Below, piece by piece: positions 54,013 through 63,748 of a stretch of DNA of 64,000 nucleotides. Every line of letters starts with the position of its first letter. Within the stretch, counting starts at the first letter, position 1. This stretch comes from Gillisia mitskevichiae (lineage in GTDB: Bacteria; Bacteroidota; Bacteroidia; Flavobacteriales; Flavobacteriaceae): assembly GCF_003634585.1 (NCBI RefSeq), contig NZ_RBLG01000002.1, positions 496,001 through 560,000 on the forward strand, read 5' to 3'. The notes beneath the pieces are model-generated. The model saw nothing but the letters and a program-made list of their open reading frames with translations. It did not search any database and was not told the DNA's origin. The position numbers and the translations under genes are program-made.

Positions 54013-54630
54013 ATGAAAGAGATCTTAGTAAGTCTTCCATATTTTGGTCCTATTTCTCAGTTTAAGGAATTAGTGAATGCAGATAAAGTTTGGATAGAAA
54101 AAGAAGATAATTTCCAAAAGCAAACCTATCGCAACCGAATGTATATTTATGGGGCGAATGGAAAGCTCAGTTTGAATATCCCTATAAAACATGTACCTAA
54201 AACCAAGGTTAAGGTTCACCAAAAATATAGTGAGGTTAAAATAGATAATGATGATAAATGGCAAAGTGTTCATTGGAAATCTCTGAAGACTGCATACCAG
54301 ACCTCTCCATTTTTTGAATTCTACGAAGATGAACTTGCTCCTTTGTTCAGCAAAGTATATGAAACCCTCTATGAGTTTAATATGGATTGTTTTGAAACGG
54401 TATTGGAATGCCTTCAATTAGATCTCGAAAAAGCATACACTTTTGAATACAACAAACAGCCGGAAAATATAAGTGATCTTCGGAATTTAATAAATGCTAA
54501 AAGTTTAGTGGAGATCCCTAAATATATGCAAGTCTTTCAAGAAAAATATGGCTTTCTACATAACCTATGTATCTTAGATCTACTTTTTAATGAAGGACCA
54601 AACGCTATAGAATATCTAAAATCTATTTAG
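54013..54630 (+). CDS. WbqC-like family protein
   Basis: A 205-aa protein of the WbqC family with LPYFGPISQF, WIEKEDNFQKQTYRNR and KWQSVHWKSLKTAYQTSPFF. These proteins are often near polysaccharide or core genes and are thought to be transferase-like; no mechanism is established. It is encoded after lepB and converges on an EEP-family gene with 5 bp between stops. Confidence 0.85.
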   Translation: MKEILVSLPYFGPISQFKELVNADKVWIEKEDNFQKQTYRNRMYIYGANGKLSLNIPIKHVPKTKVKVHQKYSEVKIDNDDKWQSVHWKSLKTAYQTSPFFEFYEDELAPLFSKVYETLYEFNMDCFETVLECLQLDLEKAYTFEYNKQPENISDLRNLINAKSLVEIPKYMQVFQEKYGFLHNLCILDLLFNEGPNAIEYLKSI

Positions 54631-54635
54631 AATAC

Positions 54636-55661
54636 TTACCAACTAATAGTAGAAAATATTGGATAATGATCTGATAATTTCACAGGAAACACCTCAAAAG
54701 TTTGAGTTTTTAAGCCTTCATCTATCATCATAAAATCGATTCTGAGCGGGAAATAACTTAGATTGAAGGTTTTTCCAAACCCACTACCCACTTCAAGAAA
54801 AGCATCTTTAAACCTATCTCCCCTTACTAGTTTGTAGATATATGAAAATGCCGTATTATTAAAATCTCCCATGATCAGAGTCTTGTAAGGAGAATTTTTC
54901 ACCTCTGCCATCATCATTTCCGCTTGCTTTTGCTGAAGTTTGAACCCATGACCAATCCTTCCAAAAAGCTTTTTAGAATCTTCCTTTTGCAGATCGTCTA
55001 TTCCTGGCTTTATATTTAAGGATTGAAAATGAACATTGAAAATACGCAATGTATCCTCATTCTTAACAATATCTACAAAGATCGCATTATTGTTTCCACT
55101 TTCAGGAAAATCTACAGAATGACTTTTAATAATAGGATATTTTGAAAAGATCGCTGAGCCAAACTCGGAACCGCCTTCTTTCAACTTTATAAATTTATAA
55201 GGATATCTTTTTGCCATTCCTGAAACACCTACAAAATGCTCTTGAGTGGCTAAAATATCTGGATCCTTTTCAGCAATAAAACTAGAAATCTTTTCAGGAA
55301 TCTTATCATCTTCTGCCCATTTATAAGCATTGTACATCCGCACATTATAACTCATCAAGGAAATACTGTTTTCTCCTATAGAGTCTGGCTCACTGGAAAA
55401 TTGGATCCAGGAAAGCACATAGTTATAACCTAATACTAAAACAATTAATGATAGGAATAACTGTCTTTTAAAACGAATTGCCCAAAAAAGTAAAAAAATG
55501 AAATTACATAGAATTAATAATGGTACTCCTAAACTAAGTACAGAAAGTAGCGGAAAAGTTTTTGGAGGGACATATGGCAATAAGTAAGAAAGTAATAGCG
55601 CGAAGGCCATAAACGAGTTTAAGACAAATATTAGTTTATCCAACAGGCCGAGATTCTTCAT
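54636..55661 (-). CDS. endonuclease/exonuclease/phosphatase (EEP) family membrane protein
   Basis: A 341-aa protein: two or three N-terminal hydrophobic segments (about 12-30, 38-60, 68-85), then an EEP domain with SYNVRMYN, ATQEHF, NVHFQSL, GDFNNTAFSYIY and SDHYPIF, a full set of metal and catalytic residues. It is likely a membrane-tethered phosphodiesterase with its domain outside the cytoplasm. The substrate is unknown. It is the last gene of a seven-gene reverse operon. Confidence 0.85.
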   Translation of the reverse strand: MKNLGLLDKLIFVLNSFMAFALLLSYLLPYVPPKTFPLLSVLSLGVPLLILCNFIFLLFWAIRFKRQLFLSLIVLVLGYNYVLSWIQFSSEPDSIGENSISLMSYNVRMYNAYKWAEDDKIPEKISSFIAEKDPDILATQEHFVGVSGMAKRYPYKFIKLKEGGSEFGSAIFSKYPIIKSHSVDFPESGNNNAIFVDIVKNEDTLRIFNVHFQSLNIKPGIDDLQKEDSKKLFGRIGHGFKLQQKQAEMMMAEVKNSPYKTLIMGDFNNTAFSYIYKLVRGDRFKDAFLEVGSGFGKTFNLSYFPLRIDFMMIDEGLKTQTFEVFPVKLSDHYPIFSTISW

Positions 55662-56570
55662 TTATTTGTCTTTACCTGCTTGAAATAGAAAATCTTTCTC
55701 TTGCTTAGTTAAACTATCATACCCGCTAGTACTAATCTTATCTAGAATAGCATCAATTTTTTGCTGCTTTTCATCTTTATTAATGATGGGAACCTTTGTT
55801 TTGTATGGACTAGCTCTTTTTTTCTTATAAACGGTTTTCATTGTAGCTTTCTGCTTTTTGGAAGAATCAAATAAAGAAATGAACCAATTTATAAACTTCT
55901 CAAAACCACTTGCTATATCATTACCTTGTGCCAGTTGCTTGGTATACATATATCCAAAGAAAGCACCACCCAAGTGTGCGAAATGCCCACCTGCATTACC
56001 AAATGGAATTTGTATAATATCTATTACTACTAAAAAGGCGGCGATATACCAAAACTTTATAGATCCTAAGAACATCAACCTAATTCTCATATTAGGGACC
56101 TTAGTGGCTACACCTACCAAGACCGACATTACACCTGCCGAAGCACCTACCAAATAAGACTTACCAGTGGCCTCAAAAGCAGGGAATAGATTATAACTTA
56201 ACATATAAACTAAGGCGCCTATTATAATTCCAAGGAAATAAAATGTGAGCAGTTTTTTTGAAGAGAAATAATTCAGAAAATAGATCCCTGCATAATAAAG
56301 GATAAGCATGTTGGAAAGTATATGCCAAATCCCTGAATGCAAAAAGGAATAAGTAATTATAGACCAAGGTTTAAAAACAAATTCTCCAATTTCTTTAGGA
56401 AAAACCAACCATTCGGTAATAAAATCTGAAGGCAGCTTGAAGAGAAACGTGATGGTTTTAATCAAGAAAAACAAGATAAATACCAATACATTTATCGCAA
56501 TCAGTTTTTCAACTACTGTTGCTGTTTGCAATTTATATCTGAATTTATCTGCTGGTCCCATCAATCCCAC
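55662..56570 (-). CDS. rhomboid-family intramembrane serine protease, longer paralog
   Basis: A 302-aa rhomboid with about six membrane helices, active-site Ser in VGASAGVM and His in GHFAHLGGAFFGY, then a charged cytoplasmic tail (about 215-302) not present in the paralog next to it. It cuts membrane proteins within the bilayer. It overlaps the other rhomboid gene by 10 bp and abuts the EEP gene. Confidence 0.9.
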   Translation of the reverse strand: MGLMGPADKFRYKLQTATVVEKLIAINVLVFILFFLIKTITFLFKLPSDFITEWLVFPKEIGEFVFKPWSIITYSFLHSGIWHILSNMLILYYAGIYFLNYFSSKKLLTFYFLGIIIGALVYMLSYNLFPAFEATGKSYLVGASAGVMSVLVGVATKVPNMRIRLMFLGSIKFWYIAAFLVVIDIIQIPFGNAGGHFAHLGGAFFGYMYTKQLAQGNDIASGFEKFINWFISLFDSSKKQKATMKTVYKKKRASPYKTKVPIINKDEKQQKIDAILDKISTSGYDSLTKQEKDFLFQAGKDK

Positions 56571-57304
56571 CTATTTTGTTCAAACTGATTCTTTTTCCAG
56601 TACCACATCATTATAAAGCCAAATAGAGCCCCACCAACGTGTGCAAAATGAGCTATTCCTCCACCAAATAATGAATATCCGGTTACGCCAGAGAATAGAT
56701 CTATTGCTATTAAAATAGGGATAAATATCTTCGCCTTAATTGGCACTGGTACGAATAGTAAAAATAATTCAACATTTGGAAATAACATACCAAATGCAAC
56801 TAAAACTCCATAAATTGCTCCAGAAGCACCAACAGCAGGAGTATTATATGCCGTAAACATGCCTTCTAGAGTGTCTTTAGAAACACTACCTAAAATGGAA
56901 GTATTATATTGCCCTGTTTCTAATAATTGCTGAATATCTACAGGATTCATTCCCGCATCTAATAACGCATTGAAACCAGATTGAACGTGAAAATAATTAA
57001 CTAAAGAATGTATAATTGCAGCTCCAATTCCGCAGGAGAAATAAAAGAAAATGAATTTATTCTTCCCAAGCATTTGTTCTATGGGACTACCAAAAGCCCA
57101 TAACGCATACATATTAAAAAGAATATGCATAAAACCTCCATGCATGAACATGTGTGTAACAACTTGCCAAACTCCGAAGTTCTCGTTCTGAAAGAACCAA
57201 AGGGAAAATAATTTATAGGTATAATCCCCAATAAACATAGTACCAATAAAAAAGATGGCATTAATTATAATAAGTACTTTAACAGTATCTGTAATTCTTC
57301 CCAT
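56561..57304 (-). CDS. rhomboid-family intramembrane serine protease, shorter paralog
   Basis: A 247-aa rhomboid: HMFMHGGFMHILFNM in the first half, active-site Ser in GASGAIYG and His in IAHFAHVGGALFGF, with a short C-terminus. It lies directly after mutL (no gap) and overlaps the next rhomboid gene. Two rhomboids in tandem after mutL is a recurrent flavobacterial arrangement. Confidence 0.9.
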   Translation of the reverse strand: MGRITDTVKVLIIINAIFFIGTMFIGDYTYKLFSLWFFQNENFGVWQVVTHMFMHGGFMHILFNMYALWAFGSPIEQMLGKNKFIFFYFSCGIGAAIIHSLVNYFHVQSGFNALLDAGMNPVDIQQLLETGQYNTSILGSVSKDTLEGMFTAYNTPAVGASGAIYGVLVAFGMLFPNVELFLLFVPVPIKAKIFIPILIAIDLFSGVTGYSLFGGGIAHFAHVGGALFGFIMMWYWKKNQFEQNRWD

Positions 57305-59155
57305 TTACATGAATTTTTTTTCCAGTTCTTCCACTGGCAAGGTAATAAAAACAGGTTTGTTAAACGGAGTTAAACTAGGCTCTTTACAAGCAAATAATCC
57401 ATTAACAATATGTTGCTGTTCTGTAGCATTCAACAAATTTCCAGACTTAACAGCCATACTCTTTGCCAAAGATTTAGCAAGTAGATCTGTATGAGAAAAA
57501 TTGTTTTCTGGCACTTCATTTTGAAAATCTACCAATAGTTGCTCTAATAACATTTCTACTTCACTCTCTGAAATAGAGGTTGGAATCCCAATAATTTCTG
57601 CGGAATTAGCAGTGATCTCAGAAAATATGAAACCTGTTTGCTCTAATGAATCTTTGATCCCTTTAAGCAACTCAGTCTCTTGTTGATTAAACTGAAGCAC
57701 TAACGGAAATAACAACTGCTGGCTAACTGCTGCAGAAACCGTAATACTTTTTAAAAGCTCTTCGTATAAAATTCTCGTATGCGCTCTATGTTGGTCTATT
57801 ACTAACATCCCATTTTTAAGAGTGCTAATAATGAATTTTTTATTTAACTGAAAAGTGGAACTTTGGGTCTCTTCTGTATTGCTAGCTCCAAACAAATTCC
57901 CTGTTACTTCTTCACTCTCAAATTCTATCTGGCGAACATCTATATCGTTACCAATAGTTTCAGATTGCAAACCTGTGTAAAGGCTTTCCCAACTCGAGGA
58001 TTCCTTTTTAAAATTACTTTTATAATTTGAAGAAGTTAAAGCTTCATTTTTAAAAGGATTAAAGCTTCTATCTACTTCAACTTGTGGGGTTGAAGCTCGC
58101 TTATTTTCATAATTATAAGGCGTATCCAAATTGGGATCTCTTTCAAAATCCAGAATTGGGGCTACATTAAATTGTCCCAAACTATGTTTTATGGCGCTTC
58201 TTAAAATTGCATATAAAGCATGCTCATCATCAAACTTTATTTCTGTCTTGGTGGGATGGATATTAATATCTATACTCTTAGGATCTACATGCAGATATAA
58301 AAAGTAGCTAGGATAAGCTCTATCCTTTAAAAGTCCTTCGAATGCCGCACTTACTGCATGATTTAAATAAGGGCTTTTTATGAATCTGTCATTCACGAAA
58401 AAGAATTGTTCTCCTCTTGTTCGCTTAGCATATTCTGGCTTTCCAACAAATCCAGAAATTTTCAGGATCTCTGTTTCTTCATTAACTGGAACCAATTTCT
58501 CATTGGATTTTCCACCTAAAATATTGGTGATTCGTTGCCGATAATTAGAAGCGGGAAGATTAAATAATTCTCCTGTATTATGAACTAATGAAAATGAAAT
58601 TCCTGGATGTGCTAAAGCTACCCTCTGAAATTCATCTATGATATGTCGGGTTTCAACCGTATCCGACTTTAAGAAGTTTCTTCTGGCAGGAATATTATAA
58701 AAAAGATTCTTTACACTTATAGAAGTTCCTTTTGCCGTAACACAAACTTCTTGAGAAGTAATCTGGCTGCCCTCAATTTTTATGCAAGTTCCAACTTCAT
58801 CTTCCTCTCTTCTTGTTTTTAATTCAACATGAGCAATTGCGGCTATAGAGGCTAGTGCCTCTCCCCTAAATCCTTTGGTTTGAAGTTGAAAAAGATCTTC
58901 AGCAGCTTTAATTTTAGAGGTAGCGTGACGCTCAAAACTTAGTCTGGAGTCGGTAATGCTCATTCCAGAACCATCATCTATAACACTTATAAGGATCTTG
59001 CCGGCTTCCTTAATATAAACTTGTATAGTTGATGCGTTTGCATCAATAGCATTCTCAAGCAATTCTTTAATTACAGAAGCTGGCCTTTGTACTACCTCTC
59101 CCGCAGCGATTTGGTTAGCCACATGGTCTGGCAGTAGATGAATTACATCGGTCAT
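57305..59155 (-). CDS. mutL: DNA mismatch repair protein MutL
   Basis: A 616-aa MutL: N-terminal GHKL ATPase with ELLENAIDANAS, DDGSGM and GFRGEALASIAA, a linker and a C-terminal dimer domain with ACKEPSLTPFNKP. I do not see a clear DQHAxxERxxYE-type metal endonuclease motif; the matching stretch reads DQHRAHTRILYEEL. It acts with MutS in mismatch repair. No mutS is in the window. Confidence 0.95.
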   Translation of the reverse strand: MTDVIHLLPDHVANQIAAGEVVQRPASVIKELLENAIDANASTIQVYIKEAGKILISVIDDGSGMSITDSRLSFERHATSKIKAAEDLFQLQTKGFRGEALASIAAIAHVELKTRREEDEVGTCIKIEGSQITSQEVCVTAKGTSISVKNLFYNIPARRNFLKSDTVETRHIIDEFQRVALAHPGISFSLVHNTGELFNLPASNYRQRITNILGGKSNEKLVPVNEETEILKISGFVGKPEYAKRTRGEQFFFVNDRFIKSPYLNHAVSAAFEGLLKDRAYPSYFLYLHVDPKSIDINIHPTKTEIKFDDEHALYAILRSAIKHSLGQFNVAPILDFERDPNLDTPYNYENKRASTPQVEVDRSFNPFKNEALTSSNYKSNFKKESSSWESLYTGLQSETIGNDIDVRQIEFESEEVTGNLFGASNTEETQSSTFQLNKKFIISTLKNGMLVIDQHRAHTRILYEELLKSITVSAAVSQQLLFPLVLQFNQQETELLKGIKDSLEQTGFIFSEITANSAEIIGIPTSISESEVEMLLEQLLVDFQNEVPENNFSHTDLLAKSLAKSMAVKSGNLLNATEQQHIVNGLFACKEPSLTPFNKPVFITLPVEELEKKFM

Positions 59156-59167
59156 GGAAAATTAATT

Positions 59168-59449
59168 CTAAAAGATGGATAAATCAAAATCTATGATCCA
59201 CAAGAAAATTATTACCAAGATGATAATAATATAGATCACACGTTTATTGATCTCGCGATTACCTCTAGTCCTACTAGAACTTCTGGCATCTGCCCATTGA
59301 GCACCGAAGTCTATAGAATTTGTGGTGTTTTTATATTTGTTGAATTTAGAATCGAAATCGTAAATATTCCCTGTATCCTTACCCTTATAATAACGTGGAG
59401 TGTAATTATATCGGGTGTTCTTCTTAGATTTATACAGGCTGAATTTCAA
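59168..59449 (-). CDS. small protein with C-terminal membrane anchor
   Basis: A 93-aa protein: basic and tyrosine-rich N-terminus (YKSKKNTRYNYTPRYYKG), a DFDSKF/IDFGAQWADAR middle and one C-terminal hydrophobic helix (about 71-88). It has no enzymatic features. Homologs between ribH and mutL have sometimes been labelled riboflavin synthase beta subunit, which the sequence does not support. Function unknown. Confidence 0.75.
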   Translation of the reverse strand: MKFSLYKSKKNTRYNYTPRYYKGKDTGNIYDFDSKFNKYKNTTNSIDFGAQWADARSSSRTRGNREINKRVIYIIIILVIIFLWIIDFDLSIF

Positions 59450-59559
59450 AATACTTTTTATTTCTTAATAGAACTTCAAATTTACTTAAAAAGCGAGAGA
59501 AAAGAAAGCTTGTTCAAGCAAAAAGAAAAGTACAAGAATAATGCCTAAAGGAATAAGTA

Positions 59560-60057
59560 TTAAAACTTGGCGTCTATTCTTAATTGTGCCATTTTAATAG
59601 CGGTAACAGCAGCTTCAGAACCTTTATTGCCAAATCTTCCTCCAGAACGATCTATAGCTTGTTGCATATTTTGATCTGTTAGGACACAAAAAATTACAGG
59701 AATATCATTTTGAACATTAAGATCTTTAATTCCCTGAGTTACTCCTTGGCATACAAAATCGAAATGTTTGGTCTCCCCTTCCACTACACTTCCAATAGCA
59801 ATAATTGCATCTAGCATATCATAGCTTTGTTGCATTTTTTTACAACCATAAATAAGCTCGAAGCTTCCCGGAACATTCCAACGAACAATATTCTCGTTGA
59901 TCACCCCATTTTCCTTCAAAGTATCAAAAGCACCTTTAAAAAGTCCTTCCGTAATATTTTCATTCCATTCGGCTACAACAAGACCAAACCGGAAGTTTTT
60001 AGCTTCCGGCATTTGGCTTTTATCGTATTCGCTAAGATTTTTTCCTTGAGTTGCCAT
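59560..60057 (-). CDS. ribH: 6,7-dimethyl-8-ribityllumazine synthase
   Basis: A 165-aa lumazine synthase with WNVPGSFELIYGCKKM, AIIAIGSVVEGETKHFDFV and VIFCVLTDQNMQQAIDR, the substrate-binding loops. It makes the riboflavin precursor from a ribityl-uracil and dihydroxybutanone phosphate. It is 9 bp after the TPR gene. Confidence 0.95.
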   Translation of the reverse strand: MATQGKNLSEYDKSQMPEAKNFRFGLVVAEWNENITEGLFKGAFDTLKENGVINENIVRWNVPGSFELIYGCKKMQQSYDMLDAIIAIGSVVEGETKHFDFVCQGVTQGIKDLNVQNDIPVIFCVLTDQNMQQAIDRSGGRFGNKGSEAAVTAIKMAQLRIDAKF

Positions 60058-60066
60058 AGAAAATCT

Positions 60067-60837
60067 TTAGTTCATTGCTTCTGCTTTACCTAAATAGATA
60101 GCAACTTGATTTGCTTCTGGAGTATTAGCAAATTCGTCTTTAATTCTATTTAAATATTCAGTAGCTTTTTCACCTTCTCCTAATTGGATAGCAGTGATAG
60201 CAGCTTTTAATAAAAATCTTGGAGCAGTAAAGTCGTTAGAACGCATAGTTGCTGCCTTCTCGTAATAATTTAATGCTTCTTTAGGCTGATCTAATTGAAG
60301 AAATGCATCTCCCATTCCACCAACAGCTAAAGCAGATAGGATCTCATCGTCACCATCAAAATCTTCTAAATGATCTATCGCTTCCTGATACTTATTGGTA
60401 TTTAAATATGCAAATCCAGCATAGTAATGAGCTAGATTTCCTGCATTTGTGCTTCCGTAGTTATCTATGATATCTAAGAAACCATATTTTCCTTCCCCAC
60501 CATTCAATGCCATAGTATATAAAGAGTCACTCTCTGCGCCGGATCCAGCTAGAGCAGTGTCAAAATATTGTTGCGCTTGAAACATTTCGTTAGAAGCTTC
60601 CAATTCATTAGGCTCTTGGATAAAACGTTGCCATCCTAAATATCCTAAAACAACAACAGCCGCCAGTCCAACAATAATGTAGATCCATTTTTGGTTTTCT
60701 GCAACCCACTCTTCTGTTCTTCCAGCACCTTCATCTAAGGTGTTAAAAACTTCTGCAGTTGTAGATTCTTCCTCTATATGATTCTTTCTTTCTTCTTTAG
60801 TAGAAGGTTTAGAAGCTTTTTTCTTGTACGTAGCCAT
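60067..60837 (-). CDS. YfgM-like TPR protein with one membrane helix
   Basis: A 256-aa protein: charged cytoplasmic start, a membrane helix (about 51-68) and a periplasmic TPR region (about 75-250; YYAGFAYLNTNKYQEAIDHL, DAFLQLDQPKEALNYYEKA). It resembles YfgM, an ancillary factor of the Sec translocon. It is the first gene of the reverse operon with ribH and mutL. Confidence 0.82.
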   Translation of the reverse strand: MATYKKKASKPSTKEERKNHIEEESTTAEVFNTLDEGAGRTEEWVAENQKWIYIIVGLAAVVVLGYLGWQRFIQEPNELEASNEMFQAQQYFDTALAGSGAESDSLYTMALNGGEGKYGFLDIIDNYGSTNAGNLAHYYAGFAYLNTNKYQEAIDHLEDFDGDDEILSALAVGGMGDAFLQLDQPKEALNYYEKAATMRSNDFTAPRFLLKAAITAIQLGEGEKATEYLNRIKDEFANTPEANQVAIYLGKAEAMN

Positions 60838-60857
60838 AAAATTGGTTTAATGAGTCG

Positions 60858-60865
60858 CAAAAATA
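60858..60865 (-). promoter_or_regulatory. promoter box for the TPR-ribH-mutL operon
   Basis: Reverse-strand TATTTTTG fits TAnnTTTG, 20 bp before the TPR gene start. A well-spaced TTG is not seen. Confidence 0.5.
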
Positions 60866-60982
60866 AAATTTTTATTCTTATTTGAAAGAGAAATTATTTC
60901 TTATTTTTTAATACTTTCGGCGCGTTTCTATTACCTTTATTAAATTGAAATTAATAATTATTAAGCTGAATACCAGCATTTT

Positions 60983-62062
60983 ATGTTTTTAAAAACGCTT
61001 TCCTTAGTCAATTATAAAAATTTAGATTCCTCCAGTTTTGATTTCGACTCCAAAATAAATTGTTTTGTGGGTAGAAATGGCGTTGGAAAAACCAATGTTT
61101 TAGATAGTATCTATCATTTATCTTTTGGTAAAAGTTATTTCAACCCAATTACTAGTCAAAACATCAATCACGATGCAGATTTTTTTGTTATTGAAGGCTC
61201 TTTAGATAAAAATGAGCGAGAAGAACACATCCTTGTTAGTGCGAAGCGTGGACAAAAGAAGGTGATTAAAAGAAACAATAAGCCTTACGAGAAATTTAGT
61301 GAACATATTGGGTTTATACCTGCAGTTATGATCTCTCCCGGCGATCGCGACCTTATTATAGAAGGTAGTGATACCAGAAGGAAATTTATGGATGGCGTAA
61401 TTTCACAAAGCGATCAACTTTATCTAAATTCATTGATTTCCTACGGAAAAGTACTAGCGCAGCGAAATGCCTTATTAAAATATTTTGCAGCGAACACAAA
61501 ATTCGATCGTGATACTCTAGAGATCTATAATGCGCAATTATCAGAATTTGGAAATATCATCTTTGAAAAGCGAAAGGATTTCTTAAATGAATTTATTCCG
61601 ATCTTCAACGAACGCTATTCAGAGATCGCAAATAATCAGGAAGAAGTTAGATTAGAATATAAGAGCAAATTATTTGAAAAGTCTATTTCAACTTTATTGG
61701 AGGAGAATCTTCAAAAAGACATGGTCCTTCAATATACTAGCGTAGGACTGCATAAAGATGATCTAAGTTTCGAAATAGATGGGCATCCTATTAAAAAGTT
61801 TGGATCTCAAGGACAACAAAAATCCTTTCTTATTGCATTAAAGCTGGCACAATTCGACTTTATTAAAAGAGTAAGCAAGGTAAATCCAATCTTATTATTA
61901 GATGATATTTTCGATAAGTTAGATGAACAACGTGTAGCACATATTATAGCGCTTGTAGCCACAGACGAACTCGGACAGATCTTTATTAGCGATACACATG
62001 AAGATAGAACTGAAAAGGTGATGAAAGAAAGCAAGCAAACCTTCAAAATATTTAAATTATGA
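60983..62062 (+). CDS. recF: DNA replication and repair protein RecF
   Basis: A 359-aa SMC-like ATPase with Walker A GRNGVGKT (30-37), the family signature [17 protein letters not shown] and Walker [13 protein letters not shown]. It loads RecA at gaps. Here it is not next to dnaA or dnaN. Its stop overlaps the lipoprotein start (ATGA). Confidence 0.94.
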   Translation: MFLKTLSLVNYKNLDSSSFDFDSKINCFVGRNGVGKTNVLDSIYHLSFGKSYFNPITSQNINHDADFFVIEGSLDKNEREEHILVSAKRGQKKVIKRNNKPYEKFSEHIGFIPAVMISPGDRDLIIEGSDTRRKFMDGVISQSDQLYLNSLISYGKVLAQRNALLKYFAANTKFDRDTLEIYNAQLSEFGNIIFEKRKDFLNEFIPIFNERYSEIANNQEEVRLEYKSKLFEKSISTLLEENLQKDMVLQYTSVGLHKDDLSFEIDGHPIKKFGSQGQQKSFLIALKLAQFDFIKRVSKVNPILLLDDIFDKLDEQRVAHIIALVATDELGQIFISDTHEDRTEKVMKESKQTFKIFKL

Positions 62063-62496
62063 TGAGAATTAGCATCCTATTAATCCTAATGATCTCCTTA
62101 AACAGTTGTACAAATAAACCTGAAGAGCAATTAGAACATATTAATGGCTATTGGGGCATTGAAAAAGTTGAATTTACAAAAGATTCCATTAGAGATTTTA
62201 AGATCAATGAAATTGTAGATTACATCGAGATCGTGGATAGTGTTGGCTTTAGAATAAAAGTAAAACCACAGTTTGATGGCACATATAAGCCTGCGGGAGA
62301 GCCAGAAAAAATCCTTGTTAAAATAGAAGATAAAAAAGTGGTTTTACATTATTCTACATCTTTTAATAATTGGAAAGAATTTATTGTAGCTTCCAAAAAA
62401 GAGGAACTTAGTTTAAAAAATGAGCGTGGAATCATTTATCACTATAAACGATACAAACCTCTAAAATTAGATTTAGATGAAAAAGAGAATGAATGA
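62059..62496 (+). CDS. small lipoprotein of unknown function
   Basis: A 145-aa protein with signal and lipobox (SLNSC, Cys16-17) and a beta-rich domain beginning [13 protein letters not shown], which resembles lipocalin-like or DUF fold proteins that start with a G-x-W motif. The C-terminus is charged. It overlaps recF by 4 bp and the next gene by 8 bp. No function is known to me. Confidence 0.75.
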   Translation: MMRISILLILMISLNSCTNKPEEQLEHINGYWGIEKVEFTKDSIRDFKINEIVDYIEIVDSVGFRIKVKPQFDGTYKPAGEPEKILVKIEDKKVVLHYSTSFNNWKEFIVASKKEELSLKNERGIIYHYKRYKPLKLDLDEKENE

Positions 62497-62773
62497 GAAT
62501 ATGAAGTTGAGTGAGGCATTAGAAAGTTTTGTGTCCTCAAATAAGCTTCAAAAAGGTTTAGATAAAGTAAACGTTAAGGATGTTTGGAATGACCAAATGG
62601 GACCTGGAATTGTAAAATATACCACGGCTATAAAGCTGGAAGGCAGCACATTGTTTATTCAACTTAGTTCTTCTGTGTTAAGGGAAGAATTGAGTTACGG
62701 GAGAGAGAAGATCATTAAGATTCTAAATGAAGCACTTAAAAAGGATTTGATCACAAAATTAGTCCTTAGGTAA
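62489..62773 (+). CDS. DUF721 (DciA-like) protein
   Basis: About 94 aa from the ATG at 62489, which overlaps the lipoprotein stop; a longer in-frame start at 62477 and a shorter one at 62501 are possible. Features are LSEALESFVSSNKLQKGLDK, VWNDQMGPGIVKYT and SSVLREELSYGREKIIKILN, the DUF721 pattern. DciA-type members load the replicative helicase. It lies behind recF, fitting a replication role. Confidence 0.82.
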   Translation: MNENMKLSEALESFVSSNKLQKGLDKVNVKDVWNDQMGPGIVKYTTAIKLEGSTLFIQLSSSVLREELSYGREKIIKILNEALKKDLITKLVLR

Positions 62774-62780
62774 CATAACA

Positions 62781-62846
62781 CGTCGTCCTGTTCCTATAGT
62801 TATTGGAATTATTTCAGAGGGATTCTGGATCAAGTTCAAAATGACG
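62781..62846. repeat. dispersed intergenic hairpin repeat, copy 2
   Basis: Begins CGTCGTCCTG and ends CAAGTTCAAAATGACG, imperfectly self-complementary at the ends, with ATTTCAGAGG and GATTCTGGAT in the middle. Its tail matches that of copy 1 at 53889-53953 (CAA-R-TTCAAA-R-TGACG, where R is one purine or base difference). It is degraded. Confidence 0.45.
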
Positions 62847-62882
62847 GATTTTATTTTACAATCATAAAATAAATAAAAAACA

Positions 62883-62917
62883 AAAAAAGCCGCTTCCTAT
62901 AAGGAAACGGCTTTTTT
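62883..62917. terminator. bidirectional terminator between DUF721 and ndk
   Basis: AAAAAAGCCG(C)TTCCT with AGGAA(A)CGGCTTTTTT: a 15-bp stem with one mismatch and a 3-4 nt loop, with A- and T-runs on both sides. Confidence 0.92.
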
Positions 62918-62936
62918 AATTCTATCTAAATTACAT

Positions 62937-63356
62937 CTAGAATAATTCTCTTCCTGCAAAATGAAAAGCAGCTTCTATAGCAGCATTCTCATCACTATCA
63001 CTTCCGTGAACAGCATTTTCTCCAATAGAAGCAGCATATTTCTTACGGATAGTTCCTTCTGCAGCTTCAGCTGGGTTTGTAGCACCAATTAATGTTCTAA
63101 AATCTTCAACTGCATTATCTTTTTCTAATACTGCGGCAACAATAGGTCCTCTTGTCATGTATTCTACTAACTCTCCAAAAAACGGACGTTCGTTATGAAC
63201 AGCATAAAAAGTTTCAGCATCTTTACGAGACATCTGAGTTAATTTCATTGCAACGATTCTAAATCCTGAAGTATTAATAAGTTCAAGGATCGCACCGATG
63301 TTCCCGTTTTCAACTGCATCGGGTTTAAGCATTGTAAAAGTTCTATTCTTAGCCAT
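62937..63356 (-). CDS. ndk: nucleoside diphosphate kinase
   Basis: A 139-aa Ndk from [14 protein letters not shown]; the frame extends 17 codons further, but that part overlaps the promoter, so the ATG at 63356 is used. Motifs are [11 protein letters not shown] and the catalytic histidine in [10 protein letters not shown]. It transfers the gamma phosphate from ATP to NDPs. Length is typical. Confidence 0.95.
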   Translation of the reverse strand: MAKNRTFTMLKPDAVENGNIGAILELINTSGFRIVAMKLTQMSRKDAETFYAVHNERPFFGELVEYMTRGPIVAAVLEKDNAVEDFRTLIGATNPAEAAEGTIRKKYAASIGENAVHGSDSDENAAIEAAFHFAGRELF

Positions 63357-63377
63357 GATATGGTTTTTAATTTTTTG

Positions 63378-63407
63378 CAAAAGTACGAATTTGAACACTT
63401 TATGCAA
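63378..63407 (-). promoter_or_regulatory. ndk promoter
   Basis: Reverse strand: TTG (63405-63407), 19 bp, TACTTTTG (63378-63385), a good Bacteroidota promoter. The start of transcription falls near 63372, 16 bp before the ATG. It shows that the longer frame to 63407 is not translated. Confidence 0.75.
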
Positions 63408-63748
63408 GATTTTACTTTTTATTTATGATCCTTCTAGTATGTTATTTTTTCTAAAGTTTAGGTATGGTACAAATTCATAAAGTATAACTACTCTTAAAGG
63501 CAACTTTAAAAATGATAATTTATTCTAACTACTGCAGCAATTGCTTTTAACTATCTTATAAATTCCCGATTTATAATAGCGACATTCCATCATTTTATAA
63601 AATATATATTTTGTAATTTCACCCACGAATTTAAAGTTGGATTCAACAGTATTATTAAGAAAACTTCAGAATAAGATTTGAGTTTTTTTTGAAATTGGAA
63701 TAGAATATTTCAACTTTGTTGTAATTCCGCTTTAATTGGCATTAAAAT
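63408..63748. other. 341-bp divergent intergenic region
   Basis: AT-rich region between ndk and the DHH gene. Apart from the ndk -33 element at its edge I see no named element or gene. Confidence 0.45.

Noticed and set aside
63357-63407. N-terminal extension of ndk
   Set aside because: The extension overlaps a TTG-N19-TACTTTTG promoter, and Ndk proteins begin at the MAKNRTF methionine.
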